Shown: in pieces, positions 1-8,945 of the stretch
How the letters are laid out: each line of letters opens with the position of its first letter
Numbering within the stretch: the stretch's first letter is position 1
NCBI RefSeq assembly: GCF_007786475.1
Contig: NZ_VNJJ01000002.1
Location: 1 to 64,000, forward strand
DNA length: 64,000 nucleotides
Direction: 5' to 3'
Origin: Cohnella terricola
Lineage (GTDB): Bacteria; Bacillota; Bacilli; Paenibacillales; Paenibacillaceae
Notes under the pieces: generated by a model
What the model was told of the DNA's origin: nothing
The model's input: only the letters and a program-made list of their open reading frames with translations
Databases searched by the model: none
Made by a program: the position numbers and the translations under genes

Positions 1-216
1 AAGAAAAACGATTTATTGACATGCGGACATACCTAGTATGGAAAAAAGAAAAAGGTAGCCGTGTTTAACTGCATCCGGCTAACCTCATCTAAAGAGAATA
101 TACACATAAAAATGGACTTGACCAGACCGCGGCGGAAACCGACAAGAGTTACTCGATTATATCGTGCTACTTCCAGGCCACGCCGGGAAATGTCCATTCT
201 CAGCCGCTATCCCCGC
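1..216. other. Window edge, no gene seen
   Basis: No convincing coding region. A TTGACA hexamer at 16-21 has no -10 element at a usual distance (best TATGGA at 37-42, 15-bp spacer), so I do not call a promoter. The stretch lies downstream of the leftward ATPase gene; no clear hairpin terminator for that operon was recognised here. Confidence 0.4.
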
Positions 217-1122
217 CTATGAAGCTTCCTCAGGAGAACTTGGTGCTTCCGGAGACGTCAGCACGATCTTGCCGTCGGCGAGCTCGAGCTTGACCTTGTT
301 CGAATCTTTGACGCCGATCGATTCGAGATACGCGGCCGGAACTTGCAGACGGCCGGCTTTATCGAGCACCGCGAACTCGACGTGCGAGTCCTCCTCCGCC
401 TGCGCGATGCCCAGTTCGAGCTCGGCAAGCTCCTCGGCGTAGGATTTGCGCCGCAGCATCTCCGAAGAAATCTTGCCGTCGCGGATCGCGACGACGCGGT
501 CCACTTTCTTCGCGAGCAGCGGATCGTGCGTGACGATGACGATGGTAATACCGATCGTCCGGTTCAATTCGCGGAACAGATCCAGAATCTGATCGGCCAT
601 CCGCGAATCGACCGAGCCGGTCGGTTCGTCTGCGAGCAGCAGCTTGGGGTGGTTAGCGAGCGCGATAGCAATTGCCACGCGCTGCTGCTCGCCGCCGGAC
701 AACTGGTGAAGCTTGTTGTTTTTGCGGTGGGTGAGCCCGACCGCCTCGAGCAATTCCAAGGCGCGAAGCCGCTTGCGCTTGCCCTTGAGCAGAATCGGCA
801 GCTCCACGTTCTCGAGCGCGCTCAGATACGGAATGAGATTCCGCGCATTGTTCTGCCAGACGAAACCGACGCTCTCTCGTTTATAACGAACTAAATCCCG
901 CTCGCTCATCTTCAGCATGTTCTTGCCGTCGATCTCCAGCCTGCCCGCCGACGGCCGGTCCAGCCCCCCAAGCATGTTAAGCAGCGTGGATTTGCCGCTT
1001 CCGCTGTTGCCGATAATCGCCATCAGTTCTCCGGCATCGATCTGCAAGTCCAATCCTTGCAGCGCGAACACTTCCAGATCGGCCGCTTTGTAGATTTTGA
1101 CCAAGCCTTCGCACGTAATCAT
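217..1122 (-). CDS. ABC exporter ATPase (MacB/LolD type) with C-terminal AbrB-like domain
   Basis: Cytoplasmic nucleotide-binding subunit of an FtsX-permease export system, 301 aa. Walker [10 protein letters not shown] (38-46), signature LSGGEQQR (141-148), Walker B LLLADEPT (161-168) and the switch histidine in VTHD (about 199) are intact. The NBD ends near residue 225, the usual length of this class. The extra tail at about 249-290 contains [19 protein letters not shown], which reads like an AbrB/SpoVT hairpin domain, a fold normally used for DNA binding or dimerisation. The start is ATG with GGAGG 8 bases upstream; the gene begins 3 bases after the permease stop, so it is the last gene of a four-gene leftward operon. 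Substrate unknown; peptide, lipid or antibiotic export are the common roles of the family. The ATPase call is firm; the AbrB call is by eye. Confidence 0.9.
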   Translation of the reverse strand: MITCEGLVKIYKAADLEVFALQGLDLQIDAGELMAIIGNSGSGKSTLLNMLGGLDRPSAGRLEIDGKNMLKMSERDLVRYKRESVGFVWQNNARNLIPYLSALENVELPILLKGKRKRLRALELLEAVGLTHRKNNKLHQLSGGEQQRVAIAIALANHPKLLLADEPTGSVDSRMADQILDLFRELNRTIGITIVIVTHDPLLAKKVDRVVAIRDGKISSEMLRRKSYAEELAELELGIAQAEEDSHVEFAVLDKAGRLQVPAAYLESIGVKDSNKVKLELADGKIVLTSPEAPSSPEEAS

Positions 1123-1125
1123 CGG

Positions 1126-4020
1126 TTAATCCTCCCCCAACTTGAGCGCTTGATGGACACGGATCCGGGAGAGCATGAAGCTTAGAATGGCTAGCCCGAT
1201 CGCCAGCATGAACCCGACGATGGAATATAGCCGGATAAAATCGATCGCCGCGAACGCAACCTTAAACGGCGGAACGAGACTGCCCGGATTAAAGGCAATC
1301 TGGAAGTTCGGCACGAATAGCCTGCTCGCCAGATTGCCGACCGTCACCCCGATTAGGATCGCCGTTCCCGAAGTAAGCAACTGCTCGAGCGTCAGCATGG
1401 CAATTAATTGCCGCAGCGACAAGCCGATCGCCCTCATGATCCCGTTCTGCAGCGTCCGTCCTTTCAACGACAAAATCCAATAGAGCAGGAAACCAATAAA
1501 GCTGACCGTGATCGAGATGATGAAGCCAAGCGTCAATATCCCGTTCAGCGCCAGCAGAAACGGATCGTTCTTGGCTTTAACCAAATCCTCTTTCGTATTC
1601 ACGATGCTCGTTATCGGCAGCTTCTGCTTCTCGATGCTCTCGTAAAGTTCTTCCGTAGAGTACCCCGGCTTCATCTTCAGCCATACTTGGTACGGCTCGA
1701 GAGCAAGTTGGAACTGAATGCGTCCCAAGTTCCCGACGATCAGCATTGGCGCATTGTTTTTCGCGTTCTTGTCGGACGCGTTAATCGAACCGATCGGAGG
1801 GTTCGGATTAAAGGTTGGAAAATAATCGATGATACCGAAAACGACGAACGGTTGGGAATTGACTTTATCCCATCCGACATTGATCGTATCGCCCTTCTTC
1901 AAGTTCCGTTGCTCCGCTAGCGTTCTAGAGATAAGCACCGCGCGAGAATCGGATGCGATCAAGTTCATGTATTCGTACAAAGGGTAATCCAGTAGATGAT
2001 TCGGAAACCAAGCCGTTCGCCCGAAATCGTCGCTTTCGATACCGATCAGCGTAGCCGTTCCTTGCTCGTTGCCCACGGAGAACACCGCTTTCGGTTTGAC
2101 GAATACTTTGGCCGCTTCTTCGACACCGTCAAGCTTTCGATACGGTTCAAACGAAGGCTCCAAATAATGAATCACTTTCGAAGTTGACGCCTCATCGTTC
2201 CCGGGCGAGCCGCCGAACACCGGAGGCCCGCTTGGACTCCAAGACGCCGGCTTATCGTTCGCCCATTGCGATTGCAAAATGAATTCCGCCCCATGGCTGT
2301 ACCGGATTCTGTCTTCATTGTTGGCGTTTATCGTGCGGGCGGCGCCCGCGCTGAATACGCCGATCGCGATTGTCATGATCAGGAATACCATCAGAAATTG
2401 ATATTGGCCGTTTGAACGCCCGACCTGAATCAGCGTCGCGTACAGGGATGGCGGCCACCATTTGCGCCCGACCCAGTAAATCAGCCTTAATGCATACGGG
2501 TATAACCTTAGCAGCAACAAACCCGACCCGATAACGAACAAAGCCGGCATGACGAATTGCAGCGGATCGAGATTCAAATCGTCCGAGTTTAATCCAAGAC
2601 TTTGCAGATCCTTTAGCCGATTTCGGAACGTATACAGCCCGTATAAGGATACCGCTAGCGCGAGCACGTCGAGATAAGCTTTGTGCCAAAATGGCGTACG
2701 CTGCATTCGAGCCAACTGCTGCTTATGGCCGACGATGGACACCCGGGTCGCTAGCATGACCGGAACGAGCATCATCAAGAACGAGACCGCTGCGGCAACG
2801 CCTCCATACAAGAAAGCTTGATCGTTAAGATGTACCGTCATTCGCGAGCGTTGTACGAACTCCAGAAAACCGTTGGACGCGCCTAGCACTTTCGTCAGCC
2901 CCACCCCGATGAACGGTCCCGAGATCCAGGCGACGGCGCAGAGCAGCGCCCCTTCGATCGCGAAAGAAGCGACGATCTGCCATCTTGCCGCCCCCCTGCT
3001 TCGCAGGATGGCAATCTCGTTCTTCTGTCGGTCGACGATCAAGTTCGATACCATGAACATGTAAAAACCGAGCATAATCAATACCGGTACGTTTAACGAC
3101 CACATCAGCTTGCTTAATTGCTTGGAGCGTTCGAAATATTTCTGGATCGTATCGATCGCCGGAGCTCCGAATTCGATTTGCGTACTGATGACCATGGATT
3201 TGATCTTGGCCCGAATCTCTTTATCCGTCTCGAGAAAACCCTTCACGTTCCCAAGCTCCATCTTCGAATAATCGAGGACGAAATACCAACCGCTCGAGGC
3301 AACCGGAACTTTATTTCCTCTAATGAATTCGCGATCGAACAAATCTTCGTCGACGATGAACGCGGTATTCAGATCAACCAGGCTCGGGGTGCGGAAATAC
3401 GGATCGTCGTCCTGCCGTTTACTGAACACTCCGACGGGTTTTATCTTGACCGTGCCGACAATACTGTCATCGTTCAGCGTAAATACTTGATTCAATACGA
3501 TCTTAAAATTGGAAAGCGCCTGCTGTGTCACTAACGTCTCGTAGATCCCGTTCACGGGCACCCCGGACGGAAGCCTCCCGTCCACTAACCGGATATGCTG
3601 CTCCAGGCCTGTAAGGGAGCGGAGCGTGGCGGTCGGCGGATTTTTTTTCAAAACGGTTCCGCCTTCTTGAACGAACTTCACCGATCTCGTCCGTCTTTCC
3701 CTGACGAATTCTTGGATCGGAACCCCGAATCCCGGTCCGACATTATCGGCCATGAATCGATCCATCTCATCGATCTTGGAAGCGCGTTGGTCCGGAGCTT
3801 CATTATAGAACCCCATCAACGACCAATGCTGCCCCGGGTAAATTCCCTTATCTTTCTGGAAGGTCTCCAGATCCTTAACCAACATGCGGGTTAGAATCGC
3901 TTCGGAGTAGATGGGCATCGTGCCTACAACCGCAACGCTCAGCAATATTCCGAAGAACAGGCTCGATACGAGCCATTTGTTCTGAACCATTTTACGTAAA
4001 ATCATCACCAATAAGGCCAC
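1126..4020 (-). CDS. Large FtsX-like ABC transporter permease
   Basis: Membrane subunit of the export ABC system, 964 aa. One TM helix near residues 13-35 is followed by a long extracytoplasmic segment (about 40-300), a block of three to four helices (about 305-430), further helices around 450-560, a second large extracytoplasmic segment, and three C-terminal helices (about 830-955). This is the duplicated FtsX layout of long Gram-positive permeases rather than the four-helix MacB. It carries the short cytoplasmic motifs typical of FtsX (AILRSRGAARWQI; NGIMRAIGLSLRQL). GTG start with GGGAGG 7 bases upstream. It lies between the lipoprotein adaptor and the AbrB-tailed ATPase in the same operon. 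Two different ATPases flank it, so the working NBD pair may be a heterodimer (inference). Confidence 0.88.
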   Translation of the reverse strand: MALLVMILRKMVQNKWLVSSLFFGILLSVAVVGTMPIYSEAILTRMLVKDLETFQKDKGIYPGQHWSLMGFYNEAPDQRASKIDEMDRFMADNVGPGFGVPIQEFVRERRTRSVKFVQEGGTVLKKNPPTATLRSLTGLEQHIRLVDGRLPSGVPVNGIYETLVTQQALSNFKIVLNQVFTLNDDSIVGTVKIKPVGVFSKRQDDDPYFRTPSLVDLNTAFIVDEDLFDREFIRGNKVPVASSGWYFVLDYSKMELGNVKGFLETDKEIRAKIKSMVISTQIEFGAPAIDTIQKYFERSKQLSKLMWSLNVPVLIMLGFYMFMVSNLIVDRQKNEIAILRSRGAARWQIVASFAIEGALLCAVAWISGPFIGVGLTKVLGASNGFLEFVQRSRMTVHLNDQAFLYGGVAAAVSFLMMLVPVMLATRVSIVGHKQQLARMQRTPFWHKAYLDVLALAVSLYGLYTFRNRLKDLQSLGLNSDDLNLDPLQFVMPALFVIGSGLLLLRLYPYALRLIYWVGRKWWPPSLYATLIQVGRSNGQYQFLMVFLIMTIAIGVFSAGAARTINANNEDRIRYSHGAEFILQSQWANDKPASWSPSGPPVFGGSPGNDEASTSKVIHYLEPSFEPYRKLDGVEEAAKVFVKPKAVFSVGNEQGTATLIGIESDDFGRTAWFPNHLLDYPLYEYMNLIASDSRAVLISRTLAEQRNLKKGDTINVGWDKVNSQPFVVFGIIDYFPTFNPNPPIGSINASDKNAKNNAPMLIVGNLGRIQFQLALEPYQVWLKMKPGYSTEELYESIEKQKLPITSIVNTKEDLVKAKNDPFLLALNGILTLGFIISITVSFIGFLLYWILSLKGRTLQNGIMRAIGLSLRQLIAMLTLEQLLTSGTAILIGVTVGNLASRLFVPNFQIAFNPGSLVPPFKVAFAAIDFIRLYSIVGFMLAIGLAILSFMLSRIRVHQALKLGED

Positions 4021-4056
4021 GCTGAAGCCTCCCTGAACCTAGAGATGCGTTAATTA

Positions 4057-5088
4057 TTATTGCATTACGACCACTTGACCTTCTGTGAGCCCTTTGACGA
4101 TCTCGATTTCCGTAGACCCGACAATTCCCGGCTCGACGTCGATCTCGCGAAGCCGTGTGCCGTCCTCCAGAACCCTAACGAAATTACGTCCGAGATAAGA
4201 ACGCAATCCGCTCCGCGGAATCTTGATCACGTCTTCGCGTTGCTCCGTAATGATCTTTACGCTGGCGATCAAGCCGATTTCGGCATCCTTCGGCAAATTG
4301 GGAACTTCGATATATAGCGTTCTGTTATATTTCTCCATCAAATCTTTGTTCGCCGTCTCCGGAGAGGAAGCCGGTGTTTGCGTGACTTTGCCCGACACTT
4401 TCTCCCCTTTGAGGGTAATTTCCGCCGGGACGCCGACTGCCACATCGTGAATATCTTTCGGATCCTCGACGCGCAGGGCGAGCCGCAGCTTGGTCGGGTC
4501 CGCAACAGTGACGAGCGTTTGATAGGCCTCAACATAATCGCCTTCATTCAGCGACTCCGCGAACACGACTTCGCCATCCATCTTCGCCTTAAGTTGCTTG
4601 GAATTGAATTGCTCGGACAGCCGATCGTATTTCATTTGCTCGACTTCGAACTGAAGCTCAGCGATTTTAAGCGCTTGATCGTCCGCATTCCGAGCTTGCC
4701 GAACTGCGTATTTCGCTTTCTCGAGCGCGAGTTGCTGCTCTTTTAGTTGTATGTCGAGTCCATCCAATATCAATTGGACGAGAATATCGCCCTTTTTGAC
4801 CTGGTCCCCGGATTTCACCAGAATTTTGTCTATCCGTCCGCCTTTGCCCGAATATTGAGCAATCTCCGTCGCGACGGATTCGAACGTCGCGCTTCCCGTG
4901 ATCGCCTTAACGATCGAGCCTTTCTCCGCGGTCACGGTCGAATAGTTTTCTTGTACGGGCTTGACCAAAGGCGGCTTAAGCGCCTCTTCTTCCTTAGGCA
5001 ATAACGAGCAGCCCGCTAGTGTGCTCCCGAGAAGGAGCGAAAGCGCCGCTGCCGCCGTTCGATTAAGAGTGCGAGACAATTTGTCCAT
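4057..5088 (-). CDS. HlyD/RND-type adaptor lipoprotein of the ABC exporter
   Basis: Membrane-fusion-like adaptor, 343 aa, probably anchored to the outer face of the membrane as a lipoprotein: hydrophobic N-terminus ending in lipobox LAGC (Cys 27). A lipoyl/barrel-sandwich half-motif (GGRIDKILVKSGDQVKKGDI) is followed by an alpha-hairpin rich in Gln/Glu/Lys, the second half (LKAKMDGEVVFAESLNEGDY), and beta-barrel domains, the usual MacA/YknX order. It follows the first ATPase and precedes the permease, as in B. subtilis yknX-yknY-yknZ style exporters. The ATG at 5088 overlaps the upstream ATPase by 26 bases; a TTG at 5106 with GGAG about 10 bases upstream is an alternative that adds six residues. 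Start uncertain, product fairly sure. Confidence 0.85.
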   Translation of the reverse strand: MDKLSRTLNRTAAAALSLLLGSTLAGCSLLPKEEEALKPPLVKPVQENYSTVTAEKGSIVKAITGSATFESVATEIAQYSGKGGRIDKILVKSGDQVKKGDILVQLILDGLDIQLKEQQLALEKAKYAVRQARNADDQALKIAELQFEVEQMKYDRLSEQFNSKQLKAKMDGEVVFAESLNEGDYVEAYQTLVTVADPTKLRLALRVEDPKDIHDVAVGVPAEITLKGEKVSGKVTQTPASSPETANKDLMEKYNRTLYIEVPNLPKDAEIGLIASVKIITEQREDVIKIPRSGLRSYLGRNFVRVLEDGTRLREIDVEPGIVGSTEIEIVKGLTEGQVVVMQ

Positions 5089-5770
5089 CCTCCAGTTCGT
5101 ATACAAGGTCGACGATCTCCATGATGGCCGGATCGTGCGTCGTCAAGGCGATCGTCACGCCGCTTTGCTCAACTAAATCCCGAAACAGCTTAATAATGTG
5201 CAGCCCCGTCCGGCTGTCTAGCTCCGCGGTCGGTTCGTCCGCCAAGATCAGCTTAGGTTTATGGGCGATCGCTCTGGCGATGGCCGTTCTCTGCTGCTCT
5301 CCACCCGACATCTCGAACGGGCGGTGATGCATCCGGGCTTTAAGGCCGACGCGATCTAACGCCTGAACGGCCGCCTCTTTTCGCCCCTGCTTCGGGTAAC
5401 CGGATATTCGCAAGACGAACTCAACGTTCTCATAGGCGGACATTAGCGGAATCAAGGCGAACGATTGGAAAATTAGCCCCATTTCCTTGCGCCTGACTTC
5501 GTCGCGCCGCTTGCCCGACATCGAAGTCATATCTCGGCCATCGAACGTAATCGTCCCATCCGTCGGACGGTCCAACGCCCCGAGCAAGTTGATCAGCGTC
5601 GTTTTGCCGGAACCGGAACGGCCTTTCATGGCGACGAGTTTGCCTGCCGGCAGTTCGAAATCAACGCCTTTCAACACCGTAACCGCGCCGCTTCCCTTGC
5701 CGAAGACGCGTGTAACGCCATCCGCGCGGATGATCGCCCCGCTCGCGGATTGTTTCTCAACCGTCTGCAT
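5063..5770 (-). CDS. ABC exporter ATPase (MacB/YknY type)
   Basis: First gene of the leftward exporter operon, 235 aa, the usual size for a stand-alone LolD/MacB ATPase. Walker A GRSGSGKTT (50-58), signature MSGGEQQR (154-161), Walker B LILADEPT (174-181) and a THD switch motif are present. I chose ATG at 5770 because AAGGGAG lies 12 bases upstream; GTG at 5800 in the same frame has no ribosome site. The stop overlaps the adaptor start, indicating coupling. A good promoter (5846-5875) and a perfect cre-consensus site (5818-5832) lie upstream. It differs from the second ATPase of the operon, which has an extra AbrB-like tail. Confidence 0.9.
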   Translation of the reverse strand: MQTVEKQSASGAIIRADGVTRVFGKGSGAVTVLKGVDFELPAGKLVAMKGRSGSGKTTLINLLGALDRPTDGTITFDGRDMTSMSGKRRDEVRRKEMGLIFQSFALIPLMSAYENVEFVLRISGYPKQGRKEAAVQALDRVGLKARMHHRPFEMSGGEQQRTAIARAIAHKPKLILADEPTAELDSRTGLHIIKLFRDLVEQSGVTIALTTHDPAIMEIVDLVYELEDGQIVSHS

Positions 5771-5817
5771 CGATACTGCCGTCTCCCTTCGATCACTCAC
5801 GTAAGAACATCGCTTTT

Positions 5818-5832
5818 TTGAAAGCGTTTTCT
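5818..5832. promoter_or_regulatory. Candidate CcpA cre site, 15/15 to consensus
   Basis: TTGAAAGCGTTTTCT fits WTGNAANCGNWNNCW at all constrained positions. It lies just downstream of the predicted -10 (5846-5851) of the exporter operon, where CcpA would act as a roadblock. It is far upstream of the rightward nag promoter. Not tested. Confidence 0.5.
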
Positions 5833-5845
5833 ATTTTCTGTTACC

Positions 5846-5875
5846 AATATAAGGGCGTGGGTAAATGACTGTCAA
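5846..5875 (-). promoter_or_regulatory. Sigma-A promoter of the exporter operon
   Basis: On the minus strand, -35 TTGACA (5875-5870) and -10 TATATT (5851-5846) are separated by 18 bases. The expected start of transcription is near 5839, about 70 bases before the ATPase ATG. Confidence 0.6.
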
Positions 5876-5991
5876 TTCATTTCCGTAAACTGGATAATAT
5901 TCGCTACGATTCAAATAAATATACGCCCTATTCCAAGTTAGATATAAATGGCCCCGTCGAAAAAGTTCGTTTGGATCGATAAAACCGCGGA

Positions 5992-6020
5992 TTGCAAGTT
6001 CATAGCCTCTACGGTACAAT
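5992..6020 (+). promoter_or_regulatory. Sigma-A promoter of rpiR-nagB-nagA
   Basis: -35 TTGCAA (5992-5997), 17-base spacer, -10 TACAAT (6015-6020). Transcription should begin near 6027, just before the palindrome at 6032-6046, and run into the regulator gene at 6097. Confidence 0.6.
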
Positions 6021-6031
6021 AAAGTCGATCA

Positions 6032-6046
6032 TGAAAATAGTTTTCT
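6032..6046. promoter_or_regulatory. Candidate operator of an RpiR regulator
   Basis: TGAAAATAGTTTTCT contains inverted arms GAAAA/TTTTC around TAG. It begins about five bases after the predicted transcription start of the nag operon, a roadblock position that suits autorepression by the RpiR gene downstream. It resembles the palindrome at 26442-26462. Confidence 0.42.
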
Positions 6047-6096
6047 TGAAATTTGCAATTAATAAGAAACTAATTTTACTCAATAAGGGTGATGCC

Positions 6097-6966
6097 ATGA
6101 GTATTCTGAACGCCATTCAAGAAAAACTAGACAGCCTGCACCAGAAGGAACGGGCTTTGGCGGAATACTTGCTCAACCATCCTCGGCAAGCCGTACAGAT
6201 GACGATTACCGAGCTTGCTGCCCAATCCGGAAGCAGTCCGGCGACGATCTCGCGGTTCTGCAAAACGTTCCACTCGCACAACTTTCCCGAATTCAAACAG
6301 AAGCTCGCCACCGAGCTCGTCCAGATGACGTCCACGCCCAATCAGTATCAGGACATCGTCGCAGGCAATCCCCTGCACGAGATCGTGGCGGCGATTACGG
6401 CAAACCATTTGCGATCGATCACGGATACGACCCAGGTGCTCGATCAGGCGCAGTTGCGGCTCGCAATCGAAGCGCTGCACCATGCATCCCGCATCGATCT
6501 GTACGGTTCCGCGACTTCCGGCATCGTCGCTCAGGATTTCTTTCACAAGCTGATTCAGATCGGCAAAGCGGCCGCGGCGTTCTCCGATCCCCATCTTCAA
6601 CTAACGTCGGCCGCATCGATAACGCGGAACGACGTGGCGATCGGCATCTCGTACTCCGGAGAGACGCCGGAGACGATTCATGCGCTGCGGTGCGCCGCCG
6701 AACGGGGAGCGACGACGCTGTCGATTACCCGGTTCGGCGCGAACACGCTGACGGAGCATGCGGCCATCAAGCTGTTCACGTCTTCCGCGGAAGTCGGAAT
6801 GCGTCGCGGGGACATGGCCTCGCGCATGGCAACGCTGCATGTGATCGACGTGCTTTTCACCGGACTCGTTAGCGAGCACTTCGAGCTCTATGTCCCCCGG
6901 CTGAGAGAATCTTACCAAACCGTAGAACTGTACACATCAGGCAAAGAGGAGAGAAAAACGAAATGA
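6097..6966 (+). CDS. MurR/RpiR-family regulator of the nag operon
   Basis: Transcription factor of 289 aa with an N-terminal RpiR helix-turn-helix (about 33-60, ITELAAQSGSSPATISRFCK) and a C-terminal SIS sugar-phosphate-binding domain (about 120-265, containing LYGSATSGIVAQDF and GISYSGETPETI). ATG at 6097 has AAGGGTGAT 7 bases upstream; in-frame codons back to 5992 precede the promoter and are rejected. The stop overlaps the nagB start (ATGA). Placement in front of nagBA suggests it senses an amino-sugar phosphate such as GlcNAc-6-P or GlcN-6-P, in place of the GntR-type NagR/YvoA common in Bacillus (inference). Confidence 0.9.
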   Translation: MSILNAIQEKLDSLHQKERALAEYLLNHPRQAVQMTITELAAQSGSSPATISRFCKTFHSHNFPEFKQKLATELVQMTSTPNQYQDIVAGNPLHEIVAAITANHLRSITDTTQVLDQAQLRLAIEALHHASRIDLYGSATSGIVAQDFFHKLIQIGKAAAAFSDPHLQLTSAASITRNDVAIGISYSGETPETIHALRCAAERGATTLSITRFGANTLTEHAAIKLFTSSAEVGMRRGDMASRMATLHVIDVLFTGLVSEHFELYVPRLRESYQTVELYTSGKEERKTK

Positions 6967-7691
6967 ATATAATTACGTTCGACAGCGATGAAAAGCTTAA
7001 CGAAGCGGCGGCCAATATTATCGTCGGGCAGGTTCAGACGATTCCACGCGCAGTGCTCGGGTTGGCCACAGGCGGAACTCCGGTCGGCATCTATAAGCAG
7101 ATTGTGCGCGATTATGAGAGAGGCATGGTCAGCTTCCGCAACGTAACCACGTTTAACTTGGACGAATACGTCAACATTCCGGTCGATCATCCGGAAAGCT
7201 ATCATTCCTATATGAAGTCCCATCTCTTCGATCATATCGACCTGCCCGAATCGCAGCGCTTCATTCCGAACGGCAACGCCTCCAATCTCGACGACGAATG
7301 CCGCCGTTATGACGAAGCGATCGAGCTGTCCGGCCAGATCGACCTGCAGTTGCTCGGATTAGGGCATAACGGGCACATCGGCTTTAACGAGCCTTCGCAC
7401 GCTTTGATCAAAGGGACGCATACCGTCGACCTCGCCGAGCAAACGCTCGAAGCGAACGCCCGCTTCTTCGCATCGATCGACGAAGTTCCGAAACAAGCGT
7501 TGACGATGGGCGTCGGCACGATCCTGAAAGCCAAAAAGATTCTGCTCGTCGTCAAAGGCGCGGACAAAGCGGACATTATCAAGCAAGCTCTACAAGGTCC
7601 GATTACGACGGATGTCCCGGCTTCCTTGCTGCAAACGCACCCGAATCTGATCGTGCTGTTGGATACCGCTGCTGCGGGTAAATTGGCATGA
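6963..7691 (+). CDS. nagB: Glucosamine-6-phosphate deaminase
   Basis: Converts glucosamine-6-phosphate to fructose-6-phosphate and ammonia in the cytoplasm; 242 aa, the short Firmicutes NagB length. Recognisable motifs are LGLATGGTPVG, TFNLDEYV (catalytic Asp region) and LGLGHNGHIGFNEP with the ring-opening His. It overlaps the regulator upstream and nagA downstream by four bases each (ATGA), a tightly coupled operon. With nagA it feeds GlcNAc-6-P, including that released by MurQ from the cluster near 31 kb, into glycolysis. Confidence 0.96.
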   Translation: MNIITFDSDEKLNEAAANIIVGQVQTIPRAVLGLATGGTPVGIYKQIVRDYERGMVSFRNVTTFNLDEYVNIPVDHPESYHSYMKSHLFDHIDLPESQRFIPNGNASNLDDECRRYDEAIELSGQIDLQLLGLGHNGHIGFNEPSHALIKGTHTVDLAEQTLEANARFFASIDEVPKQALTMGVGTILKAKKILLVVKGADKADIIKQALQGPITTDVPASLLQTHPNLIVLLDTAAAGKLA

Positions 7692-8869
7692 GCGACGCGA
7701 GCGGAGAATTTCTCGTCGTAGGCGGACGTGTCGTTACCCCGTCCGGAGTCATCGAGCAAGGTTATATCCGGATAAAGGACGGATTGATCGCGGCGATCGG
7801 TGCAGTGACCGATCTAGACGGAAGCGAGCCTCTCGCATCTTCCGCTGAACGGATCGATGCGAGAGGCAACTGGCTGGTCCCCGGATTTATCGACGTTCAC
7901 GTTCACGGAGGCGCCAATCACGATTTTATGGACGCCGACGAAGAAGGCATTAAAGCAATTACGAAATTCCACGCCTCGAACGGTACGACAAGTTTGCTGG
8001 CGACGACGTTAACGGCTTCCCGCGAAGATTTGACAGCGGTTTTGGAGAGAGTCAGCTCCTATATGTCCCAACCGATGGATTACGCGCAAATCGTCGGCGT
8101 CCATCTGGAAGGACCATTCGTTAACGTCAAATGGAAAGGCGCGCAAAATCCCGCCTACATCCTTCCTCCCCAACCGGAATGGTTGGACGAATGGGTAAGC
8201 CGATTCCCGGGCGTCATCAAGATTCAGACGCTCGCGCCCGAGATTGAAGGTTCGCTTGAATATATCGAGAAACTGGCAAGCAACGGTATTGTCCCTAGCT
8301 GCGGCCACACCGATGCGACTTACGATCAGATCGTCGCCGCCGCGGACCACGGCTTGCGCCACGCGGTCCATACGTTTAACGCGATGACGCCGCTGCACCA
8401 TCGTAATCCCGGAACGGTCGGCGCGGTGCTGACGGACGACCGGATTACCGCGGAAGTCATCGCCGACGGGCACCACGTTCATCCCGCCGGCGTCAAGCTT
8501 ATTACTCGCGCCAAAGGCACGCATAACGTCATTCTCGTCACCGATGCGATGGCCGCGGCTGGAATGCCGGACGGCGATTACGATCTCGGAGGACTTCCCG
8601 TCTACATGAAGTGCGGAGTCGCCCGCCTGAAGGAAAACGATAGCCTCGCCGGAAGCACGCTGACGATGATCAGCGCCGTGCGCTACTTGGTGAACGTCAT
8701 CGGCGTACCGCTTGAAGAAGCGAGCCGCATGGCCAGCGCCAACCCTGCGCGCCAGCTTGGTCTAGACGGCCAGATCGGAACGCTCGAAGTCGGCAAGAAA
8801 GCGGACTTCCTGCAGCTCGACGTTTCCTTGGAGATTCAATCGGCTTGGATCGGCGGCAGAAAACAATAA
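7688..8869 (+). CDS. nagA: N-acetylglucosamine-6-phosphate deacetylase
   Basis: Amidohydrolase of 393 aa that removes acetate from GlcNAc-6-P to give GlcN-6-P for NagB. Seen: the metal motif DVHVHGG after PGFID, metal Glu in LEGPFVN, metal His residues in CGHTDAT and HTFNAMTPLHHR, and the catalytic Asp in VTDAMAAAG. ATG overlaps the nagB stop. A strong hairpin terminator follows at 8884. Last gene of the operon. Confidence 0.96.
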   Translation: MSDASGEFLVVGGRVVTPSGVIEQGYIRIKDGLIAAIGAVTDLDGSEPLASSAERIDARGNWLVPGFIDVHVHGGANHDFMDADEEGIKAITKFHASNGTTSLLATTLTASREDLTAVLERVSSYMSQPMDYAQIVGVHLEGPFVNVKWKGAQNPAYILPPQPEWLDEWVSRFPGVIKIQTLAPEIEGSLEYIEKLASNGIVPSCGHTDATYDQIVAAADHGLRHAVHTFNAMTPLHHRNPGTVGAVLTDDRITAEVIADGHHVHPAGVKLITRAKGTHNVILVTDAMAAAGMPDGDYDLGGLPVYMKCGVARLKENDSLAGSTLTMISAVRYLVNVIGVPLEEASRMASANPARQLGLDGQIGTLEVGKKADFLQLDVSLEIQSAWIGGRKQ

Positions 8870-8883
8870 TCGGATGCGCCAAA

Positions 8884-8921
8884 AAAACGGCGGAATAGGC
8901 ACGTACCTGTTCCGCCGTTTT
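8884..8921. terminator. Bidirectional terminator nagA/kbl
   Basis: Stem AAAACGGCGGAA/TTCCGCCGTTTT with a short loop, A-run on the left and T-run on the right, between two convergent genes; serves both strands. Confidence 0.8.
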
Positions 8922-8945
8922 GCAATTCCAAAATGGAGTCCCGCA

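Noticed and set aside
5831-6019. 62-codon minus-strand frame
   Set aside because: It covers both divergent promoters, has no ribosome site and no recognisable composition.
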